From: JARRQJ01 sp037381915
Lineage (GTDB): Bacteria; Pseudomonadota; Gammaproteobacteria; DRLM01
NCBI GenBank assembly: GCA_037381915.1
Contig: JARRQJ010000022.1
Coordinates: 1 to 64,000 of the forward strand
Direction of reading: 5' to 3'
Length of the DNA stretch: 64,000 nucleotides
Position numbers and translations under genes: made by a program. Positions 15,964 to 25,642 of this stretch are shown one piece after another. How positions within the stretch are numbered: position 1 is the first letter of the stretch; the number at the start of each line of letters is the position of its first letter. The notes under the pieces were generated by a model that did no database searches, was not told the DNA's origin, and saw nothing but the letters and a program-made list of their open reading frames with translations.

Positions 15964-16791
15964 TTACATGCTGGCGAGATGCATCGCTTCGCCGTCGGGG
16001 AATTTGTTGTTGTAACGCGGCACCAGCACGGCGAGATAACGCTCGACCTTTTTCACATACTTGAAGTCCGCGGCATCCAGCACCCGCCGTGCCGCGCCCA
16101 TCCCGATGTTGTAGGCCACCAAGGCCTGCTGGTCGTTATGTTTGTACCTGCGCAAAAATTTCAGATAGGCGGACGCGATGCGAATGTTGAATTCATCGTC
16201 GGTCATCAATCGGGCAATCAACTGATCGTCAGTGTGGAACGTGCCTAGCTCCGGGTGGCGGCGCAATACGTCACGGGCGGCCACCACCTTGACCTGCATC
16301 ACGCCATAGGAACGCTTGCCGATCGGCGCCGACAAATGGCCGATGCGGCCCAGCAGACCGGCGATGGTTTCCTGTAACAACACCCCCTGCACCAATCTGG
16401 CTTGAGATGCACCGCCGTCCTGATAACCGATACTGTACGCCATCCCCAGCAGGTCGATCTGTTCCGGAGTCAGCCAGCTCTTCGCCAAGGGATTCCACAC
16501 TCTCTCGCTGGGCTGCTTATCGGCCACCATCTGGAATTCGCTGCGGCTGGGCAGCCAGGAGGTATCATAATAATCCGGTGCATTGTCCGCCGCCGGCCGG
16601 GCCTGCACAGCGGCTATACCGTCGCCATCAACGGCGCAGCTCAAGTTGATCTCGTCCCCGACCGCCTCTTGGGAATAGGATACGGACATCTGGGACACCA
16701 TGCACGCCAGGGCAATGGGAGTGGTAAACAACAGCAACCGCGACAGGTATCCTGCCTTCGGTAATTGATAGAAGTTTGCTCTGAACGGCAT
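15964..16791 (-). CDS. exported lytic transglycosylase, SLT domain
   Basis: A 275-residue protein with an N-terminal signal segment (LLLFTTPIALACMVSQMSVS, about residues 20-39). The C-terminal half is an SLT/lysozyme-like domain. ETIAGLLGRIG at about 142 would hold the catalytic Glu; it is followed by SYGVMQVKVVAA, which matches the family's GxMQ motif, then YLKFLRRY and ALVAYNIGMGAA. Such enzymes cleave the MurNAc-GlcNAc bond of peptidoglycan to anhydro ends. The middle, residues about 45-110, matches nothing I know. ATG at 16791 follows a GTG that could also serve as start. Confidence 0.85.
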   Translation of the reverse strand: MPFRANFYQLPKAGYLSRLLLFTTPIALACMVSQMSVSYSQEAVGDEINLSCAVDGDGIAAVQARPAADNAPDYYDTSWLPSRSEFQMVADKQPSERVWNPLAKSWLTPEQIDLLGMAYSIGYQDGGASQARLVQGVLLQETIAGLLGRIGHLSAPIGKRSYGVMQVKVVAARDVLRRHPELGTFHTDDQLIARLMTDDEFNIRIASAYLKFLRRYKHNDQQALVAYNIGMGAARRVLDAADFKYVKKVERYLAVLVPRYNNKFPDGEAMHLASM

Positions 16792-16794
16792 CAC

Positions 16795-17212
16795 GGCCTA
16801 GCCTCCACTTTTTTTGATTCAAACTTTTCGGCCTTTTGGGCGGCAGTTGCCTTGTGTCAATCCTCAGCTAAACTGCTGCCGGGTGTCGTGAGTCCAATCT
16901 CCGTAACGACGCTCGCTGCCTGCGTACCCGCTGAATCCGGTCTGGCAACCCTCGCGGGGGTGTTGCCTCGGGGTGACAAAATGTGCGTTCCGTCACAATT
17001 TTGACCCTTGGGCCGGAGTTTAGCAAAGCCCGTCACAGAAAGTATAGTTATAACAGGTTGTTTCTATATACAAATTAATTATAGTTTTCGTAACTTGTTC
17101 CCAGCACTATCTTTTTGAGAAGATAAATTCGAGCTTAACAGTGTGAATTTCTTCCTTGACCCGATATGGAATGATGTGTTTGCCAGGATCTCACCGGTCT
17201 CCCCGATCACCC
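16795..17212. other. divergent intergenic region
   Basis: This region separates the SLT gene from the NnrU-like gene. The first half is GC-rich with no credible frame. From about 17035 to 17130 it becomes AT-rich, as expected for promoters. An in-frame ATG at 17156 would lengthen the right-hand gene by 19 residues but lacks homology-like sequence. I see no RNA gene here. Confidence 0.5.
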
Positions 17213-17854
17213 ATGACCAATAGTTTATTTAACATTTTCAATATCTTATTGGCCTGGCTGCTATATTTTGCCGTCCATTCGGCCTTAGCCTCCCGGAGCG
17301 TCAAAAATTGGGCAGTTGAACATTGGCCTCGCTTCGGGCCCTATTACCGTCTTGCGTATAACCTGGTCGCCGTCATACTGCTCGTCCCGCCGTTATGGTT
17401 GGTGCACAGCAGTCGAGCCGCGCCACTATGGGCCTGGCATGGCGCGTGGGGGTGGTTAATGAATGGCTTGGCGTTAGGCGCCCTCGCCGGCTTCTGGTGG
17501 TCGCTGCGCTATTACGACATGGGTGAGTTCCTGGGGATAAGCCAGGCGCGTAATTCCGATCACGGTCGGCGCTTTTCTCTCTCTCCCCTCCATCGTTTCG
17601 TCCGTCACCCCTGGTACTGCTTCGGGCTGGTCATTATCTGGACCCGGGACATGAACGCGGCCTGGCTGACGAGTTGCGTACTCATCACACTGTATTTCAT
17701 CGTCGGCTCGCGTCTGGAGGAACGAAAACTGGTAGCGGAATTCGGGGATGCCTACCGCCGCTATCGGCAGCGGGTACCCGCCTTGTTCCCCCTCCCCGGC
17801 CGATATCTCAGCCGCGCCGAGGCGGAGAAGATTATCGCTGGACCAATCACGTAG
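17213..17854 (+). CDS. NnrU/isoprenylcysteine methyltransferase-like membrane protein
   Basis: A 213-residue integral membrane protein with about five helices (residues 5-25, 45-65, 78-97, 130-150 and 158-175). The C-terminal part has RHPWYCFGLVIIW and LEERKLVAEFGDAYRRYRQRVPALFP. These are the two hallmarks of the ICMT/PEMT/NnrU group, which bind SAM through the RHP and EE...YxxY segments. The substrate is unknown; bacterial members methylate lipids or act in nitric oxide or isoprenoid contexts. The start at MTNSLFN is preferred because the hydrophobic segment begins there. No operon partner is adjacent. Confidence 0.82.
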   Translation: MTNSLFNIFNILLAWLLYFAVHSALASRSVKNWAVEHWPRFGPYYRLAYNLVAVILLVPPLWLVHSSRAAPLWAWHGAWGWLMNGLALGALAGFWWSLRYYDMGEFLGISQARNSDHGRRFSLSPLHRFVRHPWYCFGLVIIWTRDMNAAWLTSCVLITLYFIVGSRLEERKLVAEFGDAYRRYRQRVPALFPLPGRYLSRAEAEKIIAGPIT

Positions 17855-18034
17855 CCGGCTAATGCAGCAAGTCAATGACCTAGTGCATTGGCACGGCATC
17901 AAGTGTCAAAACGGTCCGCCGAGCGCCGCCGCAATTTTGGGGGAAGCGCGTGGCTGTCTGAGCACAGCAAGTTTCCACGCGTACCCAAAACGGCTAGAAC
18001 GCAGGGCCAAGCTGTCAGGGTGGCTTTTTCGCGA

Positions 18035-18060
18035 CTTCCTTTTGGCCGCGCAAAAGAAAG
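18035..18060. repeat. imperfect inverted repeat in an intergenic region
   Basis: CTTCCTTTTG and CAAAAGAAAG pair at nine of ten positions around GCCGCG. It lies in the 270-bp stretch between the NnrU-like gene and the end of the RND gene, which otherwise holds nothing I can support. It resembles dispersed palindromic units seen between genes in some proteobacteria and may also help end the RND transcript. Confidence 0.4.
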
Positions 18061-18124
18061 TCCACCCGCAAGCGGCGCGAAATACCGCTCTAATCCGCCC
18101 TGTCCCCTGCGGGTGCACCCTAAC

Positions 18125-21100
18125 TCATCCCTCCCCGGGATGATGCCACCTCTTCCGCATCCACGCGTAATACATGATGGGTATAACCATCAGGGTCAAG
18201 GCCGTGGATACCAGCACGCCGAATATCAACGAAATGGCCAGACCGCTGAAGATGGGGTCGTCGAGGATGAAGAAGGCGCCGAGCATGGCGGCTAGCGCGG
18301 TGAGAACGATGGGCTTGGCGCGTACCGCGCTGGAGCGGATCACCGCCTCGGCAAAGGGCGTGCCCTGCTGCAGTTCGTGGTTGATGAAATCCACCAGCAG
18401 GATCGAGTTGCGCACGATGATGCCCGCCAGGGCGATCATGCCGATCATGGAGGTGGCGGTGAATTTGGCGTCCATGAACAGGCTCAGCAGGGCGTGGCCG
18501 GGCATGACGCCGATGATGGTCAAGGGGATGGGCGCCATGATGATCAGCGGCACCAGATAGGAACGGAACTGCGCCACCACCAGCAGATAGATCAACACCA
18601 GCCCCACGGAGTAGGCGATGCCCATATCCCGGAAGGTCTCATAGGTGATCTGCCACTCCCCGTCCCACTTCAGACTGTAGCGATAAGGGTCGTCCGGCTG
18701 TTTCAGTAGATACTGTTTTATCGTCTCGCCGCTCTCGGCCGCGATCGGCATCTTGTTCAAGTGGGCGTAGATACTGAACATGCCGTATAAAGGACTGTCC
18801 AGTTTGCCGGCCATGTCGCCGGTGACGAATACCACTGGCAGCAGGTCCTTGTGATAGATGGCGTGTTCCCGACGGCCGTGCACCACGGTAAGCAACTCCG
18901 ATAAGGGCACCATGTTCCCCTTGGCAGCGTGTACCTTGATGTTCATTAAAAAGTCCAGATTGGCTTTGTCCGCCGTCGGCAACTCGATGCGGATCGGCAC
19001 TGGGTATTTGACACGCGCGTCGTGCAGATAACTGACGTCCTCGCCGCCCACCGCCGCCGCCACCGCGTCGGATATTGCCTTCTGACCGACACCCAGCAGC
19101 GCCGCCTTGTCACGGTCGACGTGCAGGATCAATTGCGCCTGGGGCGCTTCCACGCTGTCGTCCACGTCCACCACATCCGGTGTGGACTCAAAGACGCTGC
19201 GCACCTTCTGCGCGACCCGGATCTGGCCGTCGTAATCGATGCCGTAGATCTCGGCGACCAGCGGCGCCTGCACCGGCGGTCCCGGCGGCACTTCCACGAT
19301 CTTCACATTGGCGTCGAAAGGTTTGGCGATTGCCTGCAGGGGAGCTCTCACCGCCAAAGCGATGTCATGGCTCTTGCGATGACGGTGATGCTTGTCCACC
19401 AGGTTCACCTGGATGTCGCCCACGTCGGCACCGCTGCGCAAATAATACTGGCGCACCAGGCCGTTGAAATTGATAGGCGAGGCCGTGCCCGCATAGGTCT
19501 CGTAGTCGGTGACCTCCGGCACGGTAGCGAGATAGGCGCCCAGATCGTGCAACACCCGTTCGGTCTGTTCGACGCTGGTTCCTTCCGGCATGTCCACCAC
19601 GACTTGAAATTCGGACTTGTTGTCGAAAGGAAGCATCTTCAATACCACCGCCTTGAACCCTACCAGACTTACGGAAAGCGCGATCAAGGCCAGGATCGCC
19701 GCGAACAGTCCCCAGCGCCGCGAACGTCCTTTGGCCTCATGGAGAAACGGCCCAATCAAGCGCTGAAAGAAACGATATAGCGGCCCCGAATGGGCATCGC
19801 CGTGAGGCGTATGGTGCTTGGCGTGATGCAAGACCTTGTAAGTCAGCCATGGCGTCACGATGAAGGCGACCAGCAAGGAAATGATCATGCCCATGCTGGC
19901 ATTGATGGGGATGGGACTCATATAGGGACCCATCAAGCCGGTTACAAAGGCCATGGGCAGCAGGGCGGCGATCACCGTGAAAGTGGCGAGAATGGTTGGT
20001 CCGCCCACTTCGTCCACCGCCAGGGGAATGGCCTCGGCCAGGGTCTTGCCGCCCAATTGACGGTGACGGTGAATGTTCTCCACCACGACGATGGCGTCAT
20101 CCACCAGGATGCCGATAGAGAAGATCAGCGCGAACAGGGACACGCGATTGATGGTGAATCCCCACGCCCAGGACGCGAACAAGGTGGTGGCCAAAGTCAC
20201 CACCACTGCCGTGCCCACGATAAAGGCCTCGCGCCTGCCCAGGGTCAGCCACACCAGCAGCACCACCGATGCCGTGGCGAACACCAGCTTCATTATCAGC
20301 TTCATGGCCTTGTCATTGGCGGTGGCGCCGTAGTTGCGGGTCACCGTAACCTCCACCCCCTTGGGAATGAAGGTACCCTTCAATTGGTCGACGCGCTGAA
20401 TGATGCGATCGGCGATCTCCACTGCATTGGTGCCGGGCTTTTTGGCAACGGCGATGGTGACCGCGGGAAATTCGCCTTTGGCCTCGATCCCCTTTTTCTG
20501 CGCCGCTGCGCCGGTGCCGAAGCGCACATATTTCTCGGGCTGATCGGGACCGCGGCTCACGGTCGCCACGTCGCGCAGATACACCGGCGCACCGTCGCGC
20601 ATCCCCACCACCAGCGACGCCACGTCGTCAACACTGCTCAGCAATGTACCGGCGCGCACCAGAACCTCTTGATTATTCGCCACGAGGGCACCGGCCTCGT
20701 GGGAGACATTGGCGGCGGACAAGGCGGCACGCAGATCGGCCAGGGAGATGTGATAGCCGGCCAGGCGCTGGGGATCGAGCATCACGCGCACTACCTGGTC
20801 GGTGCCGCCGATGGTATAGATGTTCCGCGTCCCTGCCACCCGCTTCAACTCCACCTCGATGGTGTGCGCCACCTGCTGCAGATCAAAACCGGCGCGTGCG
20901 GGGTCCTTTGTCCACAGCGTCAAGGCAACGATGGGCACGTCATCGATGCCCTTGGGCTTGACGATAGGCTGGCCGACACCGAGATTGGCCGGCAGCCAGT
21001 CCTGATTGGAAAAGACCGCGTTATACAAGCGCACGATGGCATCGTTGCGTGGCTCGCCCACCTTGAATTGCACGGTGAGCACCGCCATGCCCGGCCGCGA

Positions 21101-21373
21101 CACTGAGTAGACGTGCTTGATGCCTTTGATCTCGGAGAATACCTGTTCGGCGGGTATGCTGATCAACTGTTCCACTTCCCGCGCCGACGCGCCGGGAAAC
21201 GGCACAAATACATTGGCGAAGGTTACATCGATCTGCGGTTCTTCTTCCCGCGGTGTGATCAAGACGGCGAACAGGCCGAGCAGCAAGCCCAGCAACGCCA
21301 GCAGCGGCGTGATCTGCGAATGCAGGAACTTCTTGGCGATCGTACCGGAAAGGCCTAAGCGCTCACTCGCCAT
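18125..21373 (-). CDS. RND-family efflux pump, inner-membrane subunit
   Basis: At 1082 residues this is a full-length AcrB/HAE-type RND transporter. A first helix near residues 22-42 is followed by a large periplasmic loop (about 43-350), then a bundle containing GILVDDAIVVVENIHRHR near 440, whose paired aspartates form the proton relay. A second periplasmic loop and a final bundle with ATSMIGMIALAGIIVRNSILLVDFI near 990 complete the repeat. The pump exports hydrophobic compounds or metals through an adaptor and an outer-membrane channel. The protein begins 11 bases inside the adaptor gene, so the two are coupled. No outer-membrane factor gene is nearby. The cargo cannot be predicted. Confidence 0.94.
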   Translation of the reverse strand: MASERLGLSGTIAKKFLHSQITPLLALLGLLLGLFAVLITPREEEPQIDVTFANVFVPFPGASAREVEQLISIPAEQVFSEIKGIKHVYSVSRPGMAVLTVQFKVGEPRNDAIVRLYNAVFSNQDWLPANLGVGQPIVKPKGIDDVPIVALTLWTKDPARAGFDLQQVAHTIEVELKRVAGTRNIYTIGGTDQVVRVMLDPQRLAGYHISLADLRAALSAANVSHEAGALVANNQEVLVRAGTLLSSVDDVASLVVGMRDGAPVYLRDVATVSRGPDQPEKYVRFGTGAAAQKKGIEAKGEFPAVTIAVAKKPGTNAVEIADRIIQRVDQLKGTFIPKGVEVTVTRNYGATANDKAMKLIMKLVFATASVVLLVWLTLGRREAFIVGTAVVVTLATTLFASWAWGFTINRVSLFALIFSIGILVDDAIVVVENIHRHRQLGGKTLAEAIPLAVDEVGGPTILATFTVIAALLPMAFVTGLMGPYMSPIPINASMGMIISLLVAFIVTPWLTYKVLHHAKHHTPHGDAHSGPLYRFFQRLIGPFLHEAKGRSRRWGLFAAILALIALSVSLVGFKAVVLKMLPFDNKSEFQVVVDMPEGTSVEQTERVLHDLGAYLATVPEVTDYETYAGTASPINFNGLVRQYYLRSGADVGDIQVNLVDKHHRHRKSHDIALAVRAPLQAIAKPFDANVKIVEVPPGPPVQAPLVAEIYGIDYDGQIRVAQKVRSVFESTPDVVDVDDSVEAPQAQLILHVDRDKAALLGVGQKAISDAVAAAVGGEDVSYLHDARVKYPVPIRIELPTADKANLDFLMNIKVHAAKGNMVPLSELLTVVHGRREHAIYHKDLLPVVFVTGDMAGKLDSPLYGMFSIYAHLNKMPIAAESGETIKQYLLKQPDDPYRYSLKWDGEWQITYETFRDMGIAYSVGLVLIYLLVVAQFRSYLVPLIIMAPIPLTIIGVMPGHALLSLFMDAKFTATSMIGMIALAGIIVRNSILLVDFINHELQQGTPFAEAVIRSSAVRAKPIVLTALAAMLGAFFILDDPIFSGLAISLIFGVLVSTALTLMVIPIMYYAWMRKRWHHPGEG

Positions 21374-22439
21374 GTGCCGCCTGCCGTTCCTTGAGGGCTA
21401 GGCCGGCCTCCACCGGATCCAACACGACCTTTTCCCCTTCTTCCAGGCCCGCCAGCACATCGATCATATCGCCGTTGCGGACCCGCCCGGTGCGTATCTG
21501 CCGCAAGCTGATGGTCCCGTCCTTGCCGGCCACGTACACCGCGGTCAATTCACTGCGATGGATCACCGCCCGGCGGGGGACCGAAAGGTGCCGGGACTCG
21601 CCCGTAGAGAAAGCCACCTTGACGAAAGTCCCCGCACGAATGCCCTTGAGGTCCTTGGGCAGGTTCATCCTCACCTTGACGGTGTGGCTCTGTGGATCGG
21701 CATAGGGAAACACCGTGAGATGTTCCACCGTAACCGGGGCTTGCCGCTCGTCCGGAAACATGATCGTGGCGCGGTCCTGACTACTGACCGCGGCGACGAA
21801 GCTCTGCGGCACCTGTACCGCCACTCGCAAATCTTTGATGGACAACCCCGTCATCAGCGGCTGTCCGACCCGGACGGTCTCCCCCACCTCCACGTGGCGG
21901 GCCACCACGAAGCCGCTGTACGGCGCCTTGATCACGGTGCGCTCGAGTTGCTCCTGCGCCACCTTGACCTGGCCCTCAGCGGCGGCCAAACGTGCCTTGG
22001 CGCTGTTGAGCACGGCGGTGACGCGGTCCATCTCCGACTGGGCCACCAGCTTTCTCGCCACAAGATTCTTGGTGCGTTGATATTGCTGGCGGGCCTCCAC
22101 AAGCCGCGCCTTGGCCTCAGCCACGGCGGCCTTGCTCTGGGCGAGACGGGCGCGTTGTTCGTTGTCGCGGAAACGAATCAGGACGCTGCCCTTGGGCACG
22201 AAATCATCCACATCGAAGTTAATGGCCACGATGCGTCCGACAAACTCGGCGGACACGGTAGACTGGCGCACTGGCTCCACGACACCGTCGAGAATTTGCT
22301 CGTTAGCCGTCGTCTGGTAACGGGCCACCATCGTTGCCAAGGGCTCCGCCGCCAGCGACCACTGTGGCGTGGACAATAACAAGAGGACGCCGCCGACCCA
22401 GGCCGCGACCAAGGCATTTCCGGCACGAGGAGTTGCCAT
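21363..22439 (-). CDS. RND efflux periplasmic adaptor (membrane fusion protein)
   Basis: A 358-residue adaptor with an N-terminal signal sequence (VAAWVGGVLLLLSTPQWSLAAE). The lipoyl-like half motifs flank a coiled-coil hairpin of about residues 85-150, rich in Ala, Lys, Arg and Glu (AKARLVEARQQYQRTKN). VIKAPYSGFVVARHVEVGETV at about 170 is the second lipoyl half. Beta-barrel and membrane-proximal domains follow. The cleavage site lacks a lipobox cysteine. ATG at 22439 has GGAGG eight bases upstream and is preferred over a TTG five codons earlier. The gene runs directly into the pump subunit. Confidence 0.93.
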   Translation of the reverse strand: MATPRAGNALVAAWVGGVLLLLSTPQWSLAAEPLATMVARYQTTANEQILDGVVEPVRQSTVSAEFVGRIVAINFDVDDFVPKGSVLIRFRDNEQRARLAQSKAAVAEAKARLVEARQQYQRTKNLVARKLVAQSEMDRVTAVLNSAKARLAAAEGQVKVAQEQLERTVIKAPYSGFVVARHVEVGETVRVGQPLMTGLSIKDLRVAVQVPQSFVAAVSSQDRATIMFPDERQAPVTVEHLTVFPYADPQSHTVKVRMNLPKDLKGIRAGTFVKVAFSTGESRHLSVPRRAVIHRSELTAVYVAGKDGTISLRQIRTGRVRNGDMIDVLAGLEEGEKVVLDPVEAGLALKERQAAHGE

Positions 22440-22466
22440 GTGCCAAACCTCCAAGATTAAAATTAT

Positions 22467-22482
22467 AATATCATAATATCAT
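22467..22482. promoter_or_regulatory. tandem AATATCAT repeat in RND operon promoter
   Basis: AATATCAT occurs twice in direct tandem, inside an AT-only stretch (about 22460-22490) just before the adaptor's ribosome site. On the minus strand the region reads as overlapping TTGTCA and TATAAT-like elements, so the repeats sit where polymerase should bind. A repressor operator is possible. No regulator gene is adjacent. Confidence 0.4.
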
Positions 22483-22489
22483 TATATAT

Positions 22490-23109
22490 TGACAAATCAA
22501 CCCCCTTATCCTTAGCCGCCGACTGCCCCACTAGCCAATTAATACTTTAAAAACCGCATCTTATATGATGGCCCTATAAGCCGCCCATGGCTACACCCAT
22601 TTGAGTACCTAATGCGGAAACGCGGCGCCTCGCGGCACTGTCACGATGATCACCTCATCCCCTGCGACCCGCCAAGGGAGACAGAAAAATATTTCAACAG
22701 GGCGTCACCCACCGTGATGTCATGACCGCAGTCCACTGGTGCCGCACTCTCCGAGCGTCGCCTCTGTCGACGGGGAATGAATCTTTTCCAGTGTCATGCA
22801 GGTCAAAGCAGATGACTCCGAAAACTCCGGGTAACGGCCCGATCATGATCCGCCCGTCAAGCGGGTTTCCTACACGTCGCAACTCGCAAATACTCTTCCT
22901 TCCCTTGATCGCCAACCATGATGATTATGATTATAGATAAGGTCCCAGCCAAATCGGATGTAGCCCCATGCTGCCACTGAGCAATTGTATTGGGTCCGTC
23001 TTGCGATGCCGTTTTCGCCGCCAGGCTTGCGGCGCGACGAGCCGCCATGCCCACCCGAACCGCCTCGATCTCCATGATATATAGATGGAAATCCCTCCGC
23101 CGATGCATT
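22490..23109. other. long intergenic region between RND operon and bepA
   Basis: About 600 bases divergently flanked by genes. Short frames on both strands have the base pattern of noncoding DNA, and none has a ribosome site. The bepA frame is open back to 22990, but residues before MVVKIIF look unlike protein of this family. I see no RNA gene. Confidence 0.45.
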
Positions 23110-24591
23110 ATGGTTGTGAAAATTATTTTTGCAAAGCCCGTCTTGAAGAACGTTGCCCGATATAAGAACGCGTGGGGGAGGCCATGGAGACGCCAGGCAC
23201 TCTTGTTGCTTGCCCTGCTCTGCTCGAACGCCCCCTTGTCCGCGCTCGCCACGGAGACTTCGCCCAATCTGGCGCTGCCCGATTTCGGTGACGCCTCGGG
23301 AACCTTGATGTCGCCCCAGGAAGAACACCGCCTGGGAGAAGAGTTCATGCGCAATGTGCGCCGTTCGGTCAAGATAATCGATGATCCGCAGGTCGAAGAA
23401 TACATTCAGAATCTCGGCTACCGCCTGGTCGCCGGCACCGATCCGCAGCCCTACCGCTTCACTTACTTTGTGGTGCAGGATCCGGAGATCAACGCCTTCG
23501 CCGGACCGGGCGGCTACATCGGCGTGAACAGCGGCTTGATACTGATCGCGAAATCGGAGAGCGAGCTTGCCAGCGTATTGGCACACGAAACCGCGCACGT
23601 CACACAACACCACCTGCTGCGCTCTTTCGACAAGGCAAACCGCACCAATCTCCCCGCCACGGCGGCATTGATCGCCGCCTTGATCCTGGGCGCCCATAAT
23701 CCGCAACTGGCGGAAGCGGCCATCGCCTCCACCGTCGCCGGCAGCCAGCAGATGCAAATCAATTTCACCCGCGAAAACGAGCTGGAAGCGGACCGGGTCG
23801 GCATGCAGATACTCGTTGCGGCCGGCTACGATCCCCGCAATATGCCCGCCTTCTTCGAAAGGATGCAGAAGGCCACCCGTTATTATCAAAGTGGTATACC
23901 GAAACTGTTGCTTGACCACCCCGTCACCACGGCGCGTATCGCCGATACGGACCGCGCCAAGCTGCGGGTGATCACCACCGACGACCCGTCGCAAGCGGTG
24001 AAATACTTCGCCTCCGAGCTAAAGCAGAAGACCTACACCCATGAAGAAGCGGCACGCTACGGCTATGCCCTGGCCCTGCTACGTGACGACCAAATCGATC
24101 AGGCCCGGGAACAGATCAAATGGCTACTGAAAAAATCCCCCAACCGCATCTCCTATCTCATCGCCCAAGCACAGCTGGAGTCGGCGGCCGGCAAGGGCAA
24201 AAATGCGCTGAAGATCTACGGCAATGCCTTACAGCTTTATCCGCGCAACTATCCATTAACCATCCTCTACAGCACCGAATTGTTACACGAGGGCCAGGCG
24301 GCGACGGCGCGGCAAATACTGCAGGAATATTTACGTCATCGCGATCCCAAACCGCTGGTCTACAAACTGCTCGCCCAAGCGGAAAACGACGAAGGCTCAC
24401 CCATAGAATCCCTGCAGGCCCTGGCGGAATATGATTACCTCAACGGCCAGACGCAAAGCGCCATCGAACACCTCAACCGGGCGCTGGGGATGACCAAGAA
24501 AGACGATTTTTATCATGCGTCGCGCCTCAAGGCGCGTCTCAAGGAACTCAAGCAACAGGCGAAACTCGAAGCCAGGGAAAAATCGCAGTAA
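23110..24591 (+). CDS. bepA: BepA-like periplasmic M48 metalloprotease with TPR tail
   Basis: A 493-residue exported protein. A signal sequence ends around ALLCSNAPLSALA. The M48 zinc site is HETAH at about residue 159, with the third ligand Glu in NELEADRVG near 226. The C-terminal half (about 300-480) consists of TPR helices (YALALLRDDQIDQAREQI, LIAQAQLESAAGKGKNALKIYGNAL). BepA acts in the periplasm on the outer-membrane assembly machinery, degrading or rescuing stalled LptD and other barrels. ATG at 23110 is my choice, because the following residues lead into a signal peptide. There is no strong ribosome site, so the exact start is uncertain. Confidence 0.9.
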   Translation: MVVKIIFAKPVLKNVARYKNAWGRPWRRQALLLLALLCSNAPLSALATETSPNLALPDFGDASGTLMSPQEEHRLGEEFMRNVRRSVKIIDDPQVEEYIQNLGYRLVAGTDPQPYRFTYFVVQDPEINAFAGPGGYIGVNSGLILIAKSESELASVLAHETAHVTQHHLLRSFDKANRTNLPATAALIAALILGAHNPQLAEAAIASTVAGSQQMQINFTRENELEADRVGMQILVAAGYDPRNMPAFFERMQKATRYYQSGIPKLLLDHPVTTARIADTDRAKLRVITTDDPSQAVKYFASELKQKTYTHEEAARYGYALALLRDDQIDQAREQIKWLLKKSPNRISYLIAQAQLESAAGKGKNALKIYGNALQLYPRNYPLTILYSTELLHEGQAATARQILQEYLRHRDPKPLVYKLLAQAENDEGSPIESLQALAEYDYLNGQTQSAIEHLNRALGMTKKDDFYHASRLKARLKELKQQAKLEAREKSQ

Positions 24592-24610
24592 CGTCGAGCG
24601 GCGAATGCGT

Positions 24611-25642
24611 TCAGCCCTTGAGGGCGGCGCGCACCGCCGTCGCCACTTGCGCCTCATCCGGAATTGACGCCGCTTCCAGGGCGCCGTTGTAAGGTGTGGG
24701 CACATCGGCGCCGGCCACGCGGCCTATGGGCGCTTCCAGATCGAAGAAACTCGCCTCGCTCAAGGCCGCCACAATCTCCGCGCCGGCGCCGGCGAAACGG
24801 CAATCTTCCTCCACGACCAATGCGCGATGGGTCTTGGCCAGCGAGGTCTGTAGCAGCGGCAGGTCGATGGGCCGCAGGCTGCGCAGATCGATCACTTCCG
24901 CCTCAACGGACTCCTTGGCCAACGCCGCCGCCGCCGCGAGACACACCTGTACCATGCGCGACCAGGCGATCAAGGTGATATGCTTTCCCATCCGCCTCAC
25001 CGCGGCGCTGTGCAGCGCTGGTGGCGGCGCGGCTTGATCGAACCGGCCCTTGGCGAAATACAGCAGTTCGTGCTCCAGAACGATGATGGGATCCGGGTCC
25101 TGCACGGCCTGTATCAGCTGCCAGTAGGCGTCCTGGGGCGTGGCCGGCACCGCGATGCGCAAGCCGGGGACGTTCATCAAGGTGTGCTCCAGGCGCTGCG
25201 AGTGCTGAGCTCCCAGCTGCCTGGCCACGCCGCCGGGCATGCGCACCACCAGCGGTACATGCAATTGTCCACCCGACATGTAGCGCAGCTTGGCCGCCAT
25301 ATTGATCAAGGCATCCAGGGCCAGCAGGGCGAAATTTACGGTCATGATCTCCACCACCGGCCGTCCCCCGGCCAGCGCCGCGCCCACCGCCAATCCGCTG
25401 AAGCTGTTTTCGGAGATCGGCGTATCGCGCACCCGCCATTCACCGTACTTGGCGTAGAGGCCCTGGGTAACGCGATAGCTTCCCCCATACAGGCCCACAT
25501 CTTCGCCCAGGATAAACACGGCCTCATCCGCCGCCATGACCTGATCCAGGGCGATATTCATCGCCTCCCAGCACATCAGCTCCGCCGCGGGCCGGGCGAC
25601 ACCGACGGTGCCAGCGTTCTGGGGACGGTCATGCTTGCTCAT
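24611..25642 (-). CDS. pdhB: 2-oxoacid dehydrogenase E1 component, beta subunit
   Basis: A 343-residue transketolase-like beta chain of a thiamine-diphosphate E1 enzyme. Characteristic segments are FILGEDVGLYGGSYRVTQGL at about 43-62, DTPISENSFSGLAVGAALAG at about 73-92, and RMPGGVARQLGAQHSQ at about 133-148. The C-terminal domain contains DLRSLRPIDLPLL and VVEEDCRFAGAGAEI. Together with the alpha subunit it would decarboxylate pyruvate or a related 2-oxoacid and pass the acyl group to lipoyl-E2. It overlaps the alpha gene by four bases. No E2 or E3 gene follows, because the bepA gene converges from the other side. Pyruvate is the most likely substrate but acetoin or branched-chain acids are possible. 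Confidence 0.9.
   Translation of the reverse strand: MSKHDRPQNAGTVGVARPAAELMCWEAMNIALDQVMAADEAVFILGEDVGLYGGSYRVTQGLYAKYGEWRVRDTPISENSFSGLAVGAALAGGRPVVEIMTVNFALLALDALINMAAKLRYMSGGQLHVPLVVRMPGGVARQLGAQHSQRLEHTLMNVPGLRIAVPATPQDAYWQLIQAVQDPDPIIVLEHELLYFAKGRFDQAAPPPALHSAAVRRMGKHITLIAWSRMVQVCLAAAAALAKESVEAEVIDLRSLRPIDLPLLQTSLAKTHRALVVEEDCRFAGAGAEIVAALSEASFFDLEAPIGRVAGADVPTPYNGALEAASIPDEAQVATAVRAALKG

Noticed and set aside
19790..21106. 438-codon open frame on the plus strand
   Set aside because: It lies opposite the RND pump gene, is rich in His, Gly and Gln as expected of antisense frames in GC-rich DNA, and has no domain.
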